Assembly (NCBI GenBank): GCA_963402885.1
Contig: OY727093.1
Span: 25,171,409 to 25,235,408 of the forward strand
Direction of reading: 5' to 3'
Origin: Antedon bifida
Taxonomy: Eukaryota; Echinodermata; Crinoidea; Comatulida; Antedonidae
Length of the DNA stretch: 64,000 nucleotides
Shown here one piece after another: positions 10,801 through 24,500 of this stretch. The notes beneath the pieces are model-generated. The model worked only from the letters and a program-made list of their open reading frames with translations, ran no database searches and was not told the origin of the DNA. Position 1 is the first letter of the stretch, and every line of letters starts with the position of its first letter. The translations under genes and the position numbers were made by a program.

Positions 10801-13621
10801 GCGCACAGTGCTAAACTAGATCCTATGTATTATCACTGTGCGCGAGTGCAACCAAAATGGCTATACTAGCGCACAGTGCTAAAACTAGATCCTATTTATT
10901 ATCACTGTGCTCAAGTACCACCAACATGGGTATGGTAGCGCAGAGTGCTAAACTAGATCCTATTTATTATCACTGTGCTCAAGTACCACTAAAATGGGTA
11001 TGGTATCACACTGTACTAAACTAGATCCTATGTATTATCACTGTGCGCGAGTGCAACAAAATGGGTATACTAGCGCACAGTGCGAAACTAGATCCTATTT
11101 ATTATCACTGTGCTCAAGTACCACCAACATGGGTATGGTAGCGCACAGTGCTAAACTAAATCCTATTTATTATCACTGTGCGTGAGTGCAACCAAAATGG
11201 GTATGGTTGCGCACAGTGCTAAACTAGATCCTATGTATTATCACTGTGCGTGAGTGCAACCAAAATGGATATACTAGTCCACAGCGCTAAACTAGATCTT
11301 ATATATTATCACTGTGCTCAAGTACCACCAAAATGGGTATGGTAGCGCACAGTGCTAAACTAGATCTTATATATTATCAATGTGCTCAAGTACAACCAAA
11401 ATGGATATGGTAGCTCACAGTGCTAAACTAAATCTTATCTATTATCACTGTGCGCGAGTGAAACCAAAATGGGTATAATAGCGCACAGTGCTAAACTAGA
11501 TCCTATGTATTATCACTGTGCGCGTGTGCAACCAAAATTTGCATAGTAGCGCAAAGTGCTAAACTAAATCCTACTTGTCAACACTGTGCGCGAACGCTAC
11601 CAAAATGGTTATAGTAGCGCACAGTGCTGACTAAATCCTATTTATTATCACTGTGCTCAAGTACCACCTAAATGGGTATGGTAGCTCACAGTGCTAAACT
11701 AAATCTTATCTATTATCACTGTGCGCGAGTGCAACCAAAATGGGAATACTAGCGCACAGTGCTAAACTAGATTTTTTTTTAATTATCACTGTGCTCAAGT
11801 ACCACCAAAATGGGTATACTAGCGCACAGTGCTAAACTAGATCCTATTTATTATCACTGTGCTCAAGTACCACCAAAATGAATATGGTAGCGCACAGTGC
11901 TAAACTAGATTCTATGTATTATCACTGTGCTCGAGTGCAACCAAAATGGCTATACTAGCGCACAGTGCTAAACTAGATCCTATTTATTATCACTGTGCTC
12001 AAGTACCACCAACATGGGTATGGTAGCGCAGAGTGCTAAACTAGACCCTATTTATTATCACTGTGCTCAAGTACCACTAAAATGGGTATGGTATCACACT
12101 GTACTAAACTAGATCCTATGTATTATCACTGTGCGCGAGTGCAACAAAATGGGTATACTAGCGCACAGTGCGAAACTAGATCCTATTTATTATCACTGTG
12201 TTCAAGTACCACCAACATGGGTATGGTAGCGCACAATGCTAAACTAAATCCTATTTATTATCACTGTGCGTGAGTGCAACCAAAATGGGTATGGTAGCGC
12301 ACAGTGCTAAACTAGATCCTATGTATTATCACTGTGCGTGAGTGCAACCAAAATGGATATACTTGTCCACAGTGCTAAACTAGATCTTATATATTATCAC
12401 TGTGCTAAAGTACCACCAAAATGGGTATACTAGCGCACAGTGCTAAACTAGATTTTATTTATTATCACTGTGCTCAAGTACCACCAAAATGGGTATGGTA
12501 GCGCACTGTGTTAAACTATATCCTATGTATTATCACTGTGCTCGAATGCAACCAAAACGGGTATACTAGCGTACATTGCTAAACTAGATCCTATTTATTA
12601 TCACTGTGCTCAAGTACCACCAAAATGAATATGGTAGCGCACAGTGCTAAACTAGATTCTATGTATTATCACTGTGCGTGAGTGCAACCAAAATGGCTAT
12701 ACTAGCGCACAGTGCTAAACTAGATCCTATTTATTATCACTGTGCTCAAGTACCACCAACATGGGTATGGTAGCGCAGAGTGCTAAACTAGATCCTATTT
12801 ATTATCACTGTGCTCAAGTACCACTAAAATGGGTATGGTATCACACTGTACTAAACTAGATCCTATGTATTATCACTGTGCGCGTGTGCAACAAAATGGG
12901 TATACTAGCGCACAGTGCGAAACTAGATCCTATTTATTATCACTGTGCTCAAGTACCACCAAAATGGGTATGGTAGCGCACTGTGCTATACTAGATCCTA
13001 TGCATTATCACTGTGCGCGAGTGCAAAAAAATGGGTATACTAGCGCACAGTGCTAAACTAGACCTTATTTATTATCACTGTGCGCAAGTACCACCAACAT
13101 GGGTATGGTAGCGCACAGTGCTAAACTAAATTTTATTTATTATCACTGTTCGTGATAGCAACCAAAATGGGTATACTAGCGTACAGTGCTAAACTAGATT
13201 TTATTTATTATCACTGTGCTCAAGTACCACCAAAATGGGTATGGTAGCGCAGAGTGCTAAAATAGATCCTACTTTTTATCACTGTGCCCAAGTACAACTA
13301 AAATGGGTATACTAGCGCACAGTCCTAAACTAGATCTTATTTATTATCACTGTGCACGAGCGCAATCTAAATAGTTATAGTAGCGCACTGTACTAAAAAA
13401 GATCCTATTTATTATCACTGAGCTCAAGTACTACCAACATGGGTATCGTAGCGCACAGTGCTAAACTAGATCCTATTTATTATCACTGTGCGCTAGTACA
13501 ACCAATATGGTTATGATAGTGCTTAGTGCTAAACTAAATCTTATTTATTATCACTGTGCACGAGCGGAACCAAAATGGGTATAGTTGCGCACAGTGCTAA
13601 AAAAGATCCTATTTATTATCA
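7807..13621 (+). repeat. 68-bp satellite array, segment 2
   Basis: This continues the array between two LINE fragments. It is rich in the GGTATCACACTG variant monomer, with copies near 7,812, 8,353, 8,965, 9,508, 10,594, 11,002, 12,090 and 12,837. Spacings such as 408 (6 monomers) and 1,088 (16 monomers) are exact multiples of 68. A second marker is the AAAATTTGCATAG monomer (6,933, 9,972, 11,534, later 19,622), followed by one ending GCGAACGCTACC. The region around 8,142-9,000 is a local duplication: the AATAGGTATAATAGC monomer is at 8,142 and 8,752. I see no gene or other element here. Confidence 0.96.
11310..11354. repeat. Example of the extended inter-monomer dyad (dyad B)
   Basis: In the CTCAAGTACC flavour the arms on the other side also pair. 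CACTGTGC (11,310-11,317) pairs with GCACAGTG (11,347-11,354), and inside that TACCA (11,323-11,327) pairs with TGGTA (11,340-11,344). The two stems are separated by a 5-base/2-base asymmetric internal loop. The innermost CC and GG flank AAAAT. The dyad centre sits in ACCAAAATGGGT, half a monomer from dyad A. Each arm can therefore pair left or right. Confidence 0.7.
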
Positions 13622-13859
13622 CTTTGTCTCTTACGTAGTGTATGTACCGTCTGTAACCCCTGTTTGTCTCTGTCTATGAACATTGATCCAAATTTTTTTA
13701 TACAACTTTTTTCCTGGTGGAACCTGTCGTAAAGCTCTTTGAGCTTATTTGTGTTTTCTCCAGATACAATGCATTTATATTAACTTGATTCATATTTTGT
13801 CAACATATTTTGAAATTTGCTTTGTATAAATAAAATGAATAAATGAATGAATGAATGAA
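13622..13859 (+). mobile_element. 5'-truncated sense LINE copy (3' UTR and tail only)
   Basis: This block matches the 3' end of the 31-33 kb element (about 33,351-33,585) from CTTTGTCTCTTACG onward, with only a handful of differences (for example TTACG against TTGCG, and ACAATGC against ACAGTGC). It ends in AATAAAATGAATAAATGAATG-type repeats and then runs straight into satellite CTGTGCTCAAG. It keeps the AAGCTC-TTT-GAGCTT hairpin at 13,732-13,746. No coding sequence remains. The left junction shares CACTTTG/CACTGTG microhomology with satellite, so the first base is uncertain by a few nucleotides; at most a 3-bp ACT duplication is visible. Confidence 0.9.
13732..13746 (+). other. LINE 3'-UTR stem-loop (truncated copy)
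   Basis: AAGCTC and GAGCTT form a 6-bp stem with a TTT loop, identical to the one at 33,461-33,475. Its surroundings (CTGTCGTAAAGCTCTTTGAG) resemble the TGTAAAGC-CTTTGAG type of 3' motif known from L2-like LINEs and their partner SINEs. It was carried into this insertion unchanged. Confidence 0.5.
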
Positions 13860-14612
13860 CTGTGCTCAAGTACCACCAAAATGGGTATGGTAGTGCACAG
13901 TGCTAAACTATATCCTATTTATTATCACTGTGCGCGAGTGCAACCAAAATGTGTATGGTAGCGCACAATGCTAAACTAGATCTTATTTATTATCACTGTG
14001 CGCAAGTACAACCAAATTGTGTATGGTAGCGCACAGTGCTAAACTAGATCCTCTTTATTATCACTGTGCGCGAGTGCAACCAAAATGGGTATAGTAGCGC
14101 ACAGTGCTAAACTACATCTTATTTATTATCACTGTGCGCAAGTACCACCAACATGGGTATGGTAGCGCACAGTGCTAAACTAAATCTTATTTATTATCAC
14201 TGTGCGTGATAGCAACAAAAATAGGTATACTAGCGTACAGTGCTAAACTATATTTTTTTTATTATCACTGTGCTCAAGTTCCACCAAAATGGGTATGGTA
14301 GCGCCCTGTGCTAAACTAGATCCTATTTATTATCACTGTGCGCGAGTGAACCAAAATTGGTATAGTAGCGCACAGTGCTAAACTAGATCCTATTATCGCT
14401 GTGCTCAAGTACAACCAACATGGGTAAGGTAGCTCTCAGTGCTAAACTAGATCCTATGTATTATCACTGTGCTCAAGTACCACCAACATAGGTATGGTAG
14501 CGCTCTGTGCTAAACTAGATCCTATGTACTATCACTGTGTGCGAGTGCAACAAAAATGGATATACTAACGCACAGTGCTAAACTAGATCATATTTATTAT
14601 CACTGTGCTCAA

Positions 14613-17600
14613 GTACCACCAACATGGGTATGGTAGCGCAGAGTGCTAAACTAGATCCTATTTATTATCACTGTGCGCAAGTACAAGCAATATGGTTATG
14701 ATAGCGCACAGTGCTAAACTAGATCCTATTTATTATCACACTGCTCAGGTACCACCAAAATGTGTTTGGTAGCGCACAGTGCTAAACTATATCCAATTTA
14801 TTATCACTGTTCTCAAGTACCACCAAAATGGGTATGGTAGCGCTCTGTGCTAAACTAGATCCTATGTACTATCACTGTGCGCGAGTGCAACCAAAATGGA
14901 TATACTAGCGCACAATGCAAAACTAGATCTTATTTATTATCACTGTACGCAAGTACAACCAAAATGTGTATGGTAGCGCACAATGCTAAACTAGATCTTA
15001 TTTATTATCACTGTGCGCAAGTACAACCAAGATGTGTATGGTAGCCCACAGTGCTAAACTAGATCTCTTTATTATCACAGTGCGCGAGTGCAACCAAAAT
15101 GGGTATAGTAGCGCACAGTGCTAAACTAGATCCTATTTATTATCGCTTTGGTCAAGTACCTCCAAAATGGGTATGGTAGCGCAGAGTGCTAAAATAGATC
15201 CTACTTTTTATCACTGTGCTAAAGTGCAACCAAAATGGGTATACTAGCGCACAGTGGTAAACTAGATTTTATTTATTATCACTGTGCACGAGCGCAACCA
15301 AAATGGTTATAGTAGCGCACATTTCTACAAAAGATCCTATTTATTATCACTGTGCTTTAGTACCACCAAAATGGTTATGGTAGTGCACAGTGCTAAACTA
15401 GATCCTAGGTATTATCCCTGTGCGCAAGTACAACCAAAACGGGTATACTAGGTATTACTGTATCCTATGTATTATCACTGTGCGCGAGTGCAACAAAATG
15501 GGTATGATAGCGCACAGTGCTAAAATAAATCGTTTTTATTATCACTGTGCTCAAGTACCACCAAAATGGGTATGATAGAGCACAGTGCTAAACTAGATCT
15601 TATTTATTATCACTGTGCTCAAGTACAACCAAAATGGATATGGTAGCCCACAGTGCTAAACTAAATCTTATTTATTATCACTGTGCACGAGTGCAACCAA
15701 ATGGGGTTTGAAGCGCACAGTGCTAAACTAAATCCTTTTTATTATCACTGTGCACGAGCGCAACAAAAATGGGTATAGTAGCGCACAGTACTAAAAAGAT
15801 CCTATTATTATCACTGTGCTCGAGTGCAACCAAAACGGGTATAGTAGCGCACAGTGCTAAACTAGATCCTATTTATTATCACTGTGCTCAAGTACCACCA
15901 AAATGAATATGGTAGCGCACAGTGCTAAACTAGATTCTATGTATTATCACTGTGCGCGAGTGCAGCCAAAATGGCTATACTAGCGCACAGTGCTAAACTA
16001 GATCCTATTTATTATCACTGTGCTCAAGTACCACCAAAATGGGTATGGTAGCGCTCTGTGCTAAACTAGATCCTATGTACTATCACTGTGCGCGAGTGCA
16101 ACCAAAATGGATATACTAGCGCACAATGCAAAACTAGATCTTATTTATTATCACTGTGCGCAAGTACAACCAAGATGTGTATGGTAGCCCACAGTGCTAA
16201 ACTAGATCTCTTTATTATCACAGTGCGCGAGTGCAACCAAAATGGGTATAGTAGCGCACAGTGCTAAACTAGATCCTATTTATTATCGCTTTGGTCAAGT
16301 ACCTCCAAAATGGGTATGGTAGCGCAGAGTGCTAAAATAGATCCTACTTTTTATCACTGTGCTAAAGTGCAACCAAAATGGGTATACTAGCGCACAGTGG
16401 TAAACTAGTTTTTATTTATTATCACTGTGCACGAGCGCAACCAAAATGGTTATAGTAGCGCACATTTCTACAAAAGATCCTATTTATTATCACTGTGCTT
16501 TAGTACCACCAAAATGGTTATGGTAGTGCACAGTGCTAAACTAGATCCTAGGTATTATCCCTGTGCGCAAGTACAACCAAAACGGGTATACTAGGTATTA
16601 CTGTATCCTATGTATTATCACTGTGCGCGAGTGCAACAAAATGGGTATGATAGCGCACAGTGCTAAAATAAATCGTTTTTATTATCACTGTGCTCAAGTA
16701 CCACCAAAATGGGTATGATAGAGCACAGTGCTAAACTAGATCTTATTTATTATCACTGTGCACGAGTGCAACCAAATGGGGTTTGAAGCGCACAGTGCTA
16801 AACTAAATCCTTTTTATTATCACTGTGCACGAGCGCAACAAAAATGGGTATAGTAGCGCACAGTAGTAAAAAGATCCTATTATTATCACTGTGCTCGAGT
16901 GCAACCAAAACGGGTATAGTAGCGCACAGTGCTAAACTAGATCCTATTTATTATCACTGTGCTCAAGTACCACCAAAATGAATATGGTAGCGCACAGTGC
17001 TAAACTAGATTCTATGTATTATCACTGTGCGCGAGTGCAGCCAAAATGGCTATACTAGCGCACAGTGCTAAACTAGATCCTATTTATTATCACTGTGCTC
17101 AAGTACCACCAAAATGGGTATGGTAGCGCAGAGTGCTAAACTAGATTCTATTTATTATCACTGTGCTCAAGTACCACTAAAATGGGTATGGTATTACACT
17201 GTACTAAGCTAGATCCTATGTATTATCACTGTGCGCGAGTGCAACAAAATGGGTATACTAGCGCACAGTGCGAAACTAGATCCTATTTACTATTACTGTG
17301 CTCAAGTACCACCAACATGGGTATGGTAGCGGACAGTGCTAAACTAAATCCTATTTATTATCACTGTGCGTGAGTGCAGCCAACATGGGTATGGTAGCGC
17401 GCAGTGCTAAACTAGATCCTATGTATTATCACTGTGCGCGAGTGCAACCACAATGGATATACTAGTCCACAGCGCTAAACTAGATCTTATATATTATCAA
17501 TGTGCTCAAGTACAACCAAAATGCATATGGTAGCGCACAGTGCTAAAATAAATCGTTTTTATTATCACTGTGCTCAAGTACCACCAACATGGGTATGGTA

Positions 17601-17910
17601 GCGCACAGTGCTAAACTAGATCTTATCGATTATCACTGTGCGCGAGTGCAACCAAAATGGGTATACTAGCGCACAGTGCTAAACTATATTTTATTTATTA
17701 TCACTCTGCTAAAGTACCACCAAAATGGGTATGGTAGCGAACAGTGCTAAACTAGATCCTATTTATTATCACTGTGCGCGAGTGCAACCAAAATGAATAT
17801 GGTAGCGCACAGTGCTAAACAAGATCCTATGTATTATCACTGTGCTCAAGTACCACCAAATTGGGTATGGTAGCGCACTGTGTTAAACTAGATCCTATGT
17901 ATTATCACTG
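14613..17910 (+). repeat. Block B, copy 1 (contains its own 1,143-bp tandem duplication)
   Basis: It matches 21,578-25,424. Paired markers are GTACAAGCAATATGG at 14,681 and 21,649, and GGTATTACTG at 15,451 and 22,419 (offset 6,968). Later parts align at 7,446 and then 7,514 (GTATTACACTG at 17,191 and 24,705). The last 68-bp step reflects one monomer missing from copy 1 near 16,760. Inside the block, 15,0xx-15,99x is repeated at an offset of 1,143, with GGTATTACTG at 15,451 and 16,594. Copy 1 diverges from copy 2 at about 17,910. Confidence 0.85.
15441..15480 (+). repeat. Rearranged monomer lacking the left palindrome arm
   Basis: GGGTATACTAG runs directly into GTATTACTGTATCCTATG. The GCGCACAGTGCTAAACTAGA part of the monomer is replaced by a short GTATTACTGT junction, so dyad A is lost. 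The same junction recurs at 16,584, 22,409 and 24,030. It therefore arose once and was copied with block B. Confidence 0.75.
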
Positions 17911-19370
17911 TGCACGAGTGCTACCACAATGGATATACTAGTCCACAGCGCTAAACTAGATCTTATATATTATCAATGTGCTCAAGTACAACCAAAATGG
18001 ATATGGTAGCGCACAGTGCTAAAATAAATCGTTTTTATTATCACTGTGCTCAAGTACCACCAAAATGGGTATGATAGAGCACAGTGCTAAACTAGATCTT
18101 ATTTATTATCACTGTGCTCAAGTACCACCAAAATAGGTATAGTAGCGCACAGTGCTAAACTAAATCCTATTTATTATCACTGTGCTCAAGTACCACCTAA
18201 ATGGGTATGGTAGCTCACAGTGCTAAACTAAATCCTATTTATTATCACTGTGCGTGAGTGCAACCAAAATGGGTATGGTAGCGCACAGTGCTAAACTAGA
18301 TCCTATGTATTATCACTGTGCGCGAGTGCAACAAAATGGGTATGGTAGCGCACAGTGCTAAACTAAATCCTATTTATTATCACTGTGCGTGAGTGCAACC
18401 AAAATGGGTATGGTAGCGCACAGTGCTAAACTAGATCCTATGTATTATCACTGTGCGTGAGTGCAACCAAAATGGATATACTAGTCCACAGCGCTAAACT
18501 AGATCTTATATATTATCACTGTGCACAAGTACCACTAAAATGGGTATGGTAACGCACAGTGCTAAACTAGATCTTATATATTATCAATGTGCTCAAGTAC
18601 AACCAAAATGGATATGGTAGCTCACAGTGCTAAACTAAATCTTATCTATTATCACTGTGTGCGAGTGCAACCAAAATGGGTATACTAGCGCACAGTGCTA
18701 AACTAGATTTTATTTATTATCACTGTGCTCAAGTACCACCAAAATGGGTATAGTAGCGCACTGTGTTAAACTAAATCCTATTTATTATCACTGTAATCAA
18801 GTACCACAAAAATGGGTATGATAGCTCTCAGTGCTAAAGTATATCCTATTTATTATCACTGTGCTCAAGTACTACCAAAATGAATATGGTAGCGCACAGT
18901 GCTAAACAAGATCCTATGTATTATCACTGTGCGCGAGTGCAACTAAAATGGGTATACTAGCGCACAGTGCTAAACTAGATCCTCTTTATTATCACTGTGC
19001 TCAAGTACCACAAACATGGATATGGTAGCTCAGAGTGCTAAACTAGATCCTATTTATTATCACTGTGCTCAAGTACCACCAAAATGGGTATGGTATCACA
19101 CTGTACTAAACTAGATCCTATGTATTATCACTGTGCGCGAGTGCAACAAAATGGGTATACTAGCGCACAGTGCGAAACTAGATCCTATTTATTATCACTG
19201 CGCTCAAGTACCACCAACATGGGTATGGTAGCGCACAGTGCTAAACTAAATCCTATTTATTATCACTGTGCGTGAGTGCCACCAAAATGGGTATGGTAGC
19301 GCACAGTGCTAAACTAGATCCTATGTATTATCACTGTGCGCGAGTGCAACCAAAATGGATATACTAGTCC

Positions 19371-21511
19371 ACAGCGCTAAACTAGATCTTATATATTATC
19401 AATGTGCTCAAGTACAACCAAAATGGATATGGTAGCGCACAGTGCTAAAATAAATTGTTTTTATTATCACTGTGCTCAAGTACCACCAAAATGGGTATGA
19501 TAGAGCACAGTGCTAAACTAGATCTTATTTATTATCACTGCTCAAGTACAACCAAAATGGGTATGGTAGCGCACTATGCTAAACTAGATCCTATGTATTA
19601 TCACTGTGCGCGTGTGCAACCAAAATTTGCATAGTAGCGCAAAGTGCTAAACTAAATCCTATTTGTCAACACTGTGCGCGAACGCTACCAAAATGGGTAG
19701 TAGCGCACAGTGCTGACTAAATCCTATTTATTATCACTGTGCTCAAGTACCACCTAAATGGGTATGGTAGCTCACAGTGCTAAACTAAATCTTATCTATT
19801 ATCACTGTGCGCGAGTGCAACCAAAATGGGTATACTAGCGCAAAGTGCTAAACTAGATTTTATTTATTATCACTGTGCTCAAGTACCACCAAAATGGGTA
19901 TGGTAGCGCACTGTGTAAAACTAGATCCTATGTATTATCACTGTGCTCGAGTGCAACCAAAACGGGTATACTAGCGCACAGTGCTAAACTAGATCCTATT
20001 TATTATCACTGTGCTCAAGTACCACCAAAATGAATATGGTAGCGCACAGTGCTAAACTAGATTCTATGAATTATCACTGTGCGCGAGTGCAACCAAAATG
20101 GCTATACTAGCGCACAGTGCTAAACTAGATCCTATTTATTATCAATGTGCTCAAGTACCACCAACATGGGTATGGTAGCGCAGAGTGCTAAACTAGATCC
20201 TATTTATTATCACTGTGCTCAAGTACCACTAAAATGGGTATGGTATCACACTGTACTAAACTCGATTCTATGTATTATCACTGTGCGCGAGTGCAACAAA
20301 ATAGGTATCGTAGCGTAGTGCTAAACTAAATCCTATTTATTATCACTGTGCGTGAGTGCAACCAAAATGGGTATGGTAGCGCACAGTGCTAAACTAGATC
20401 CTATGTATTATCACTGTGCGTAAGTGCAACCAAAATGGATATACTAGTCCACAGCGCTAAACTAGATCTTATATATTATCACTGTGCTCAAGTACCACCA
20501 AAATGGGTATGGTAGCGCACAGTGCTAAACTAGATCTTATATATTATCAATGTGCTCAAGTACAACCAAAATGGATATGGTAGCTCACAGTGCTAAACTA
20601 AATCTTATCTATTATCACTGTGCGCGAGTGCAACCAAAATGGGTATACTAGCGCACAGTGATAAACTAAATCCTATTTATTATCACTGTGCTCAAGTACC
20701 ACAAAAATGGATATGATAGCTCTCAGTGCTAAAGTATATCCTATTTATTATCACTGTGCTCAAGTACCACCAAAATGAATATGGTAGCGCACAGTACTAA
20801 ACAAGATCCTTTGTATTATCACTGTGCGCGAGTGCAACTAAAATGGGTATACTAGCGCACAGTGCTAAACTAGATCCTCTTTATTATCAATGTGCTCAAG
20901 TACCATAAACATGGATATGGCATCTCAGAGTGCTAAACTAGATCCTATTTATTATCACTGTGCTCAAGTACCATCAAAATGGGTATGGTAGCCCACAGTG
21001 CTAAACTAAATCTTATTTATTATCACTGTGCTCAAGTACCATCAAAATGGGTATGGTAGCCCACAGTGCTAAACTAGATCTTATATTTTATCACTGTGTT
21101 CAAGTACCACCAAAATGGGTATGGTAGCGCACTGTGCTAAACTAGATCCTATGCATTATCACTGTGCGCGAGTGCATCCAAAATGAGTATACTAGCGCAC
21201 AGTGCTAAACTAGATCCTATGTACTATCACTGTTCGCGAGTGCTAACAAAATGGATATACTAGCGCACAATGCTAAACTAGATCTTATTTATTATCACTG
21301 TGCGCAAGTACAACCAAAATGTGTATGGTAGTGTACAGTGCTAAACTAGATCCTCTTTATTATCACTGTGCTCAAGTACAACCAAAATGGGTATGGTTGC
21401 GCACAGTGTTAAACTAAATCCTATTTATTATCACTGGCGCTAGTACAACCAATATGGGTATACTAGCACACAGTGCTAAACTAGATCCTATTTATTATCA
21501 CTGTGCTCAAG
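19371..21511 (+). repeat. Block C, copy 1
   Basis: It pairs with 25,800-27,806. Markers are AAATTGTTTT at 19,452 and 25,881 (offset 6,429), the 4-base-shortened GGGTAGTAGCGC at about 19,695 and 25,988, CTATGAATTATC near 20,064 and 26,357 (6,293), GCGTAAGTGC near 20,418 and 26,713 (6,295), and ACTGGCGCTAG at 21,433 and 27,728. The 136-bp offset change near 19,550 means copy 2 lost two monomers there. Copies diverge after CTCAAG at 21,511 and 27,806. Confidence 0.85.
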
Positions 21512-21577
21512 AGTACCACCAAAATGGGTATGGTAGCGCACAATGCTAAATTAAATCCTGTTTATTATCACTGTGCT

Positions 21578-24500
21578 CAAGTACCACCAACATGGGTATG
21601 GTAGCGCAGAGTGCTAAACTAGATCCTATTTATTATCACTGTGCGCAAGTACAAGCAATATGGTTATGATAGCGCACAGTGCTAAACTAGATCCTATTTA
21701 TTATCACACTGCTCAGGTACCACCAAAATGTGTTTGGTAGCGCACAGTGCTAAACTATATCCAATTTATTATCACTGTTCTCAAGTACCACCAAAATGGG
21801 TATGGTAGCGCTCTGTGCTAAACTAGATCCTATGTACTATCACTGTGCGCGAGTGCAACCAAAATGGATATACTAGCGCACAATGCAAAACTAGATCTTA
21901 TTTATTATCACTGTACGCAAGTACAACCAAAATGTGTATGGTAGCGCACAATGCTAAACTAGATCTTATTTATTATCACTGTGCGCAAGTACAACCAAGA
22001 TGTGTATGGTAGCCCACAGTGCTAAACTAGATCTCTTTATTATCACAGTGCGCGAGTGCAACCAAAATGGGTATAGTAGCGCACAGTGCTAAACTAGATC
22101 CTATTTATTATCGCTTTGGTCAAGTACCTCCAAAATGGGTATGGTAGCGCAGAGTGCTAAAATAGATCCTACTTTTTATCACTGTGCTAAAGTGCAACCA
22201 AAATGGGTATACTAGCGCACAGTGGTAAACTAGATTTTATTTATTATCACTGTGCACGAGCGCAACCAAAATGGTTATAGTAGCGCACATTTCTACAAAA
22301 GATCCTATTTATTATCACTGTGCTTTAGTACCACCAAAATGGTTATGGTAGTGCACAGTGCTAAACTAGATCCTAGGTATTATCCCTGTGCGCAAGTACA
22401 ACCAAAACGGGTATACTAGGTATTACTGTATCCTATGTATTATCACTGTGCGCGAGTGCAACAAAATGGGTATGATAGCGCACAGTGCTAAAATAAATCG
22501 TTTTTATTATCACTGTGCTCAAGTACCACCAAAATGGGTATGATAGAGCACAGTGCTAAACTAGATCTTATTTATTATCACTGTGCTCAAGTACAACCAA
22601 AATGGATATGGTAGCCCACAGTGCTAAACTAAATCTTATTTATTATCACTGTGCAGCACGAGTGCAACCAAATGGGGTTTGAAGCGCACAGTGCTAAACT
22701 AAATCCTTTTTATTATCACTGTGCACGAGCGCAACAAAAATGGGTATAGTAGCGCACAGTACTAAAAAGATCCTATTATTATCACTGTGCTCGAGTGCAA
22801 CCAAAACGGGTATAGTAGCGCACAGTGCTAAACTAGATCCTATTTATTATCACTGTGCTCAAGTACCACCAAAATGAATATGGTAGCGCACAGTGCTAAA
22901 CTAGATTCTATGTATTATCACTGTGCGCGAGTGCAGCCAAAATGGCTATACTAGCGCACAGTGCTAAACTAGATCCTATTTATTATCACTGTGCTCAAGT
23001 ACCACCAAAATGGGTATGGTAGCGCTCTGTGCTAAACTAGATCCTATGTACTATCACTGTGCGCGAGTGCAACCAAAATGGATATACTAGCGCACAGTGC
23101 AAAACTAGATCTTATTTATTATCACTGTACGCAAGTACAACCAAAATGTGTATGGTAGCGCACAGTGCTAAACTAGATCCTATTTATTATCACTGTGCGC
23201 GAGCGCAACCAAAATGGGTATAATAGCGCACAGTTTTAAACTAAATCCGTTTTATTATCACTGTGCTCAAGTACCACCAAAATGGGTATGGTAGCGCACT
23301 GTGTTAAACTAAATCCTTTTATTTTCACTGTGCTCAAGTACCACAAAAATGGGTATGATAGCTCTCAGTGCTAAACTATATCCTATTTATTATCACTGTG
23401 CTCAATTACCACCAAAATGAATATGGTAGCGCACAGTGCTAAACTAGATCCTATGTATTATCACTTTGCGCGAGTGCAACCAAAATGGGTATGGTAGCGC
23501 ACAGTGCTAAACTAATTCCTATTTATTATCACTGTACGCAAGTACAACCAAAATGTGTATGGTAGCGCACAATGCTAAACTAGATCTTATTTATTATCAC
23601 TGTGCGCAAGTACAACCAAGATGTGTATGGTAGCCCACAGTGCTAAACTAGATCTCTTTATTATCACAGTGCGCGAGTGCAACCAAAATGGGTATAGTAG
23701 CGCACAGTGCTAAACTAGATCCTATTTATTATCGCTTTGGTCAAGTACCTCCAAAATGGGTATGGTAGCGCAGAGTGCTAAAATAGATCCTACTTTTTAT
23801 CACTGTGCTAAAGTGCAACCAAAATGGGTATACTAGCGCACAGTGGTAAACTAGATTTTATTTATTATCACTGTGCACGAGCGCAACCAAAATGGTTATA
23901 GTAGCGCACATTTCTACAAAAGATCCTATTTATTATCACTGTGCTTTAGTACCACCAAAATGGTTATGGTAGTGCACAGTGCTAAACTAGATCCTAGGTA
24001 TTATCCCTGTGCGCAAGTACAACCAAAACGGGTATACTAGGTATTACTGTATCCTATGTATTATCACTGTGCGCGAGTGCAACAAAATGGGTATGATAGC
24101 GCACAGTGCTAAAATAAATCGTTTTTATTATCACTGTGCTCAAGTACCACCAAAATGGGTATGATAGAGCACAGTGCTAAACTAGATCTTATTTATTATC
24201 ACTGTGCTCAAGTACAACCAAAATGGATATGGTAGCCCACAGTGCTAAACTAAATCTTATTTATTATCACTGTGCACGAGTGCAACCAAATGGGGTTTGA
24301 AGCGCACAGTGCTAAACTAAATCCTTTTTATTATCACTGTGCACGAGCGCAACAAAAATGGGTATAGTAGCGCACAGTACTAAAAAGATCCTATTATTAT
24401 CACTGTGCTCGAGTGCAACCAAAACGGGTATAGTAGCGCACAGTGCTAAACTAGATCCTATTTATTATCACTGTGCTCAAGTACCACCAAAATGAATATG

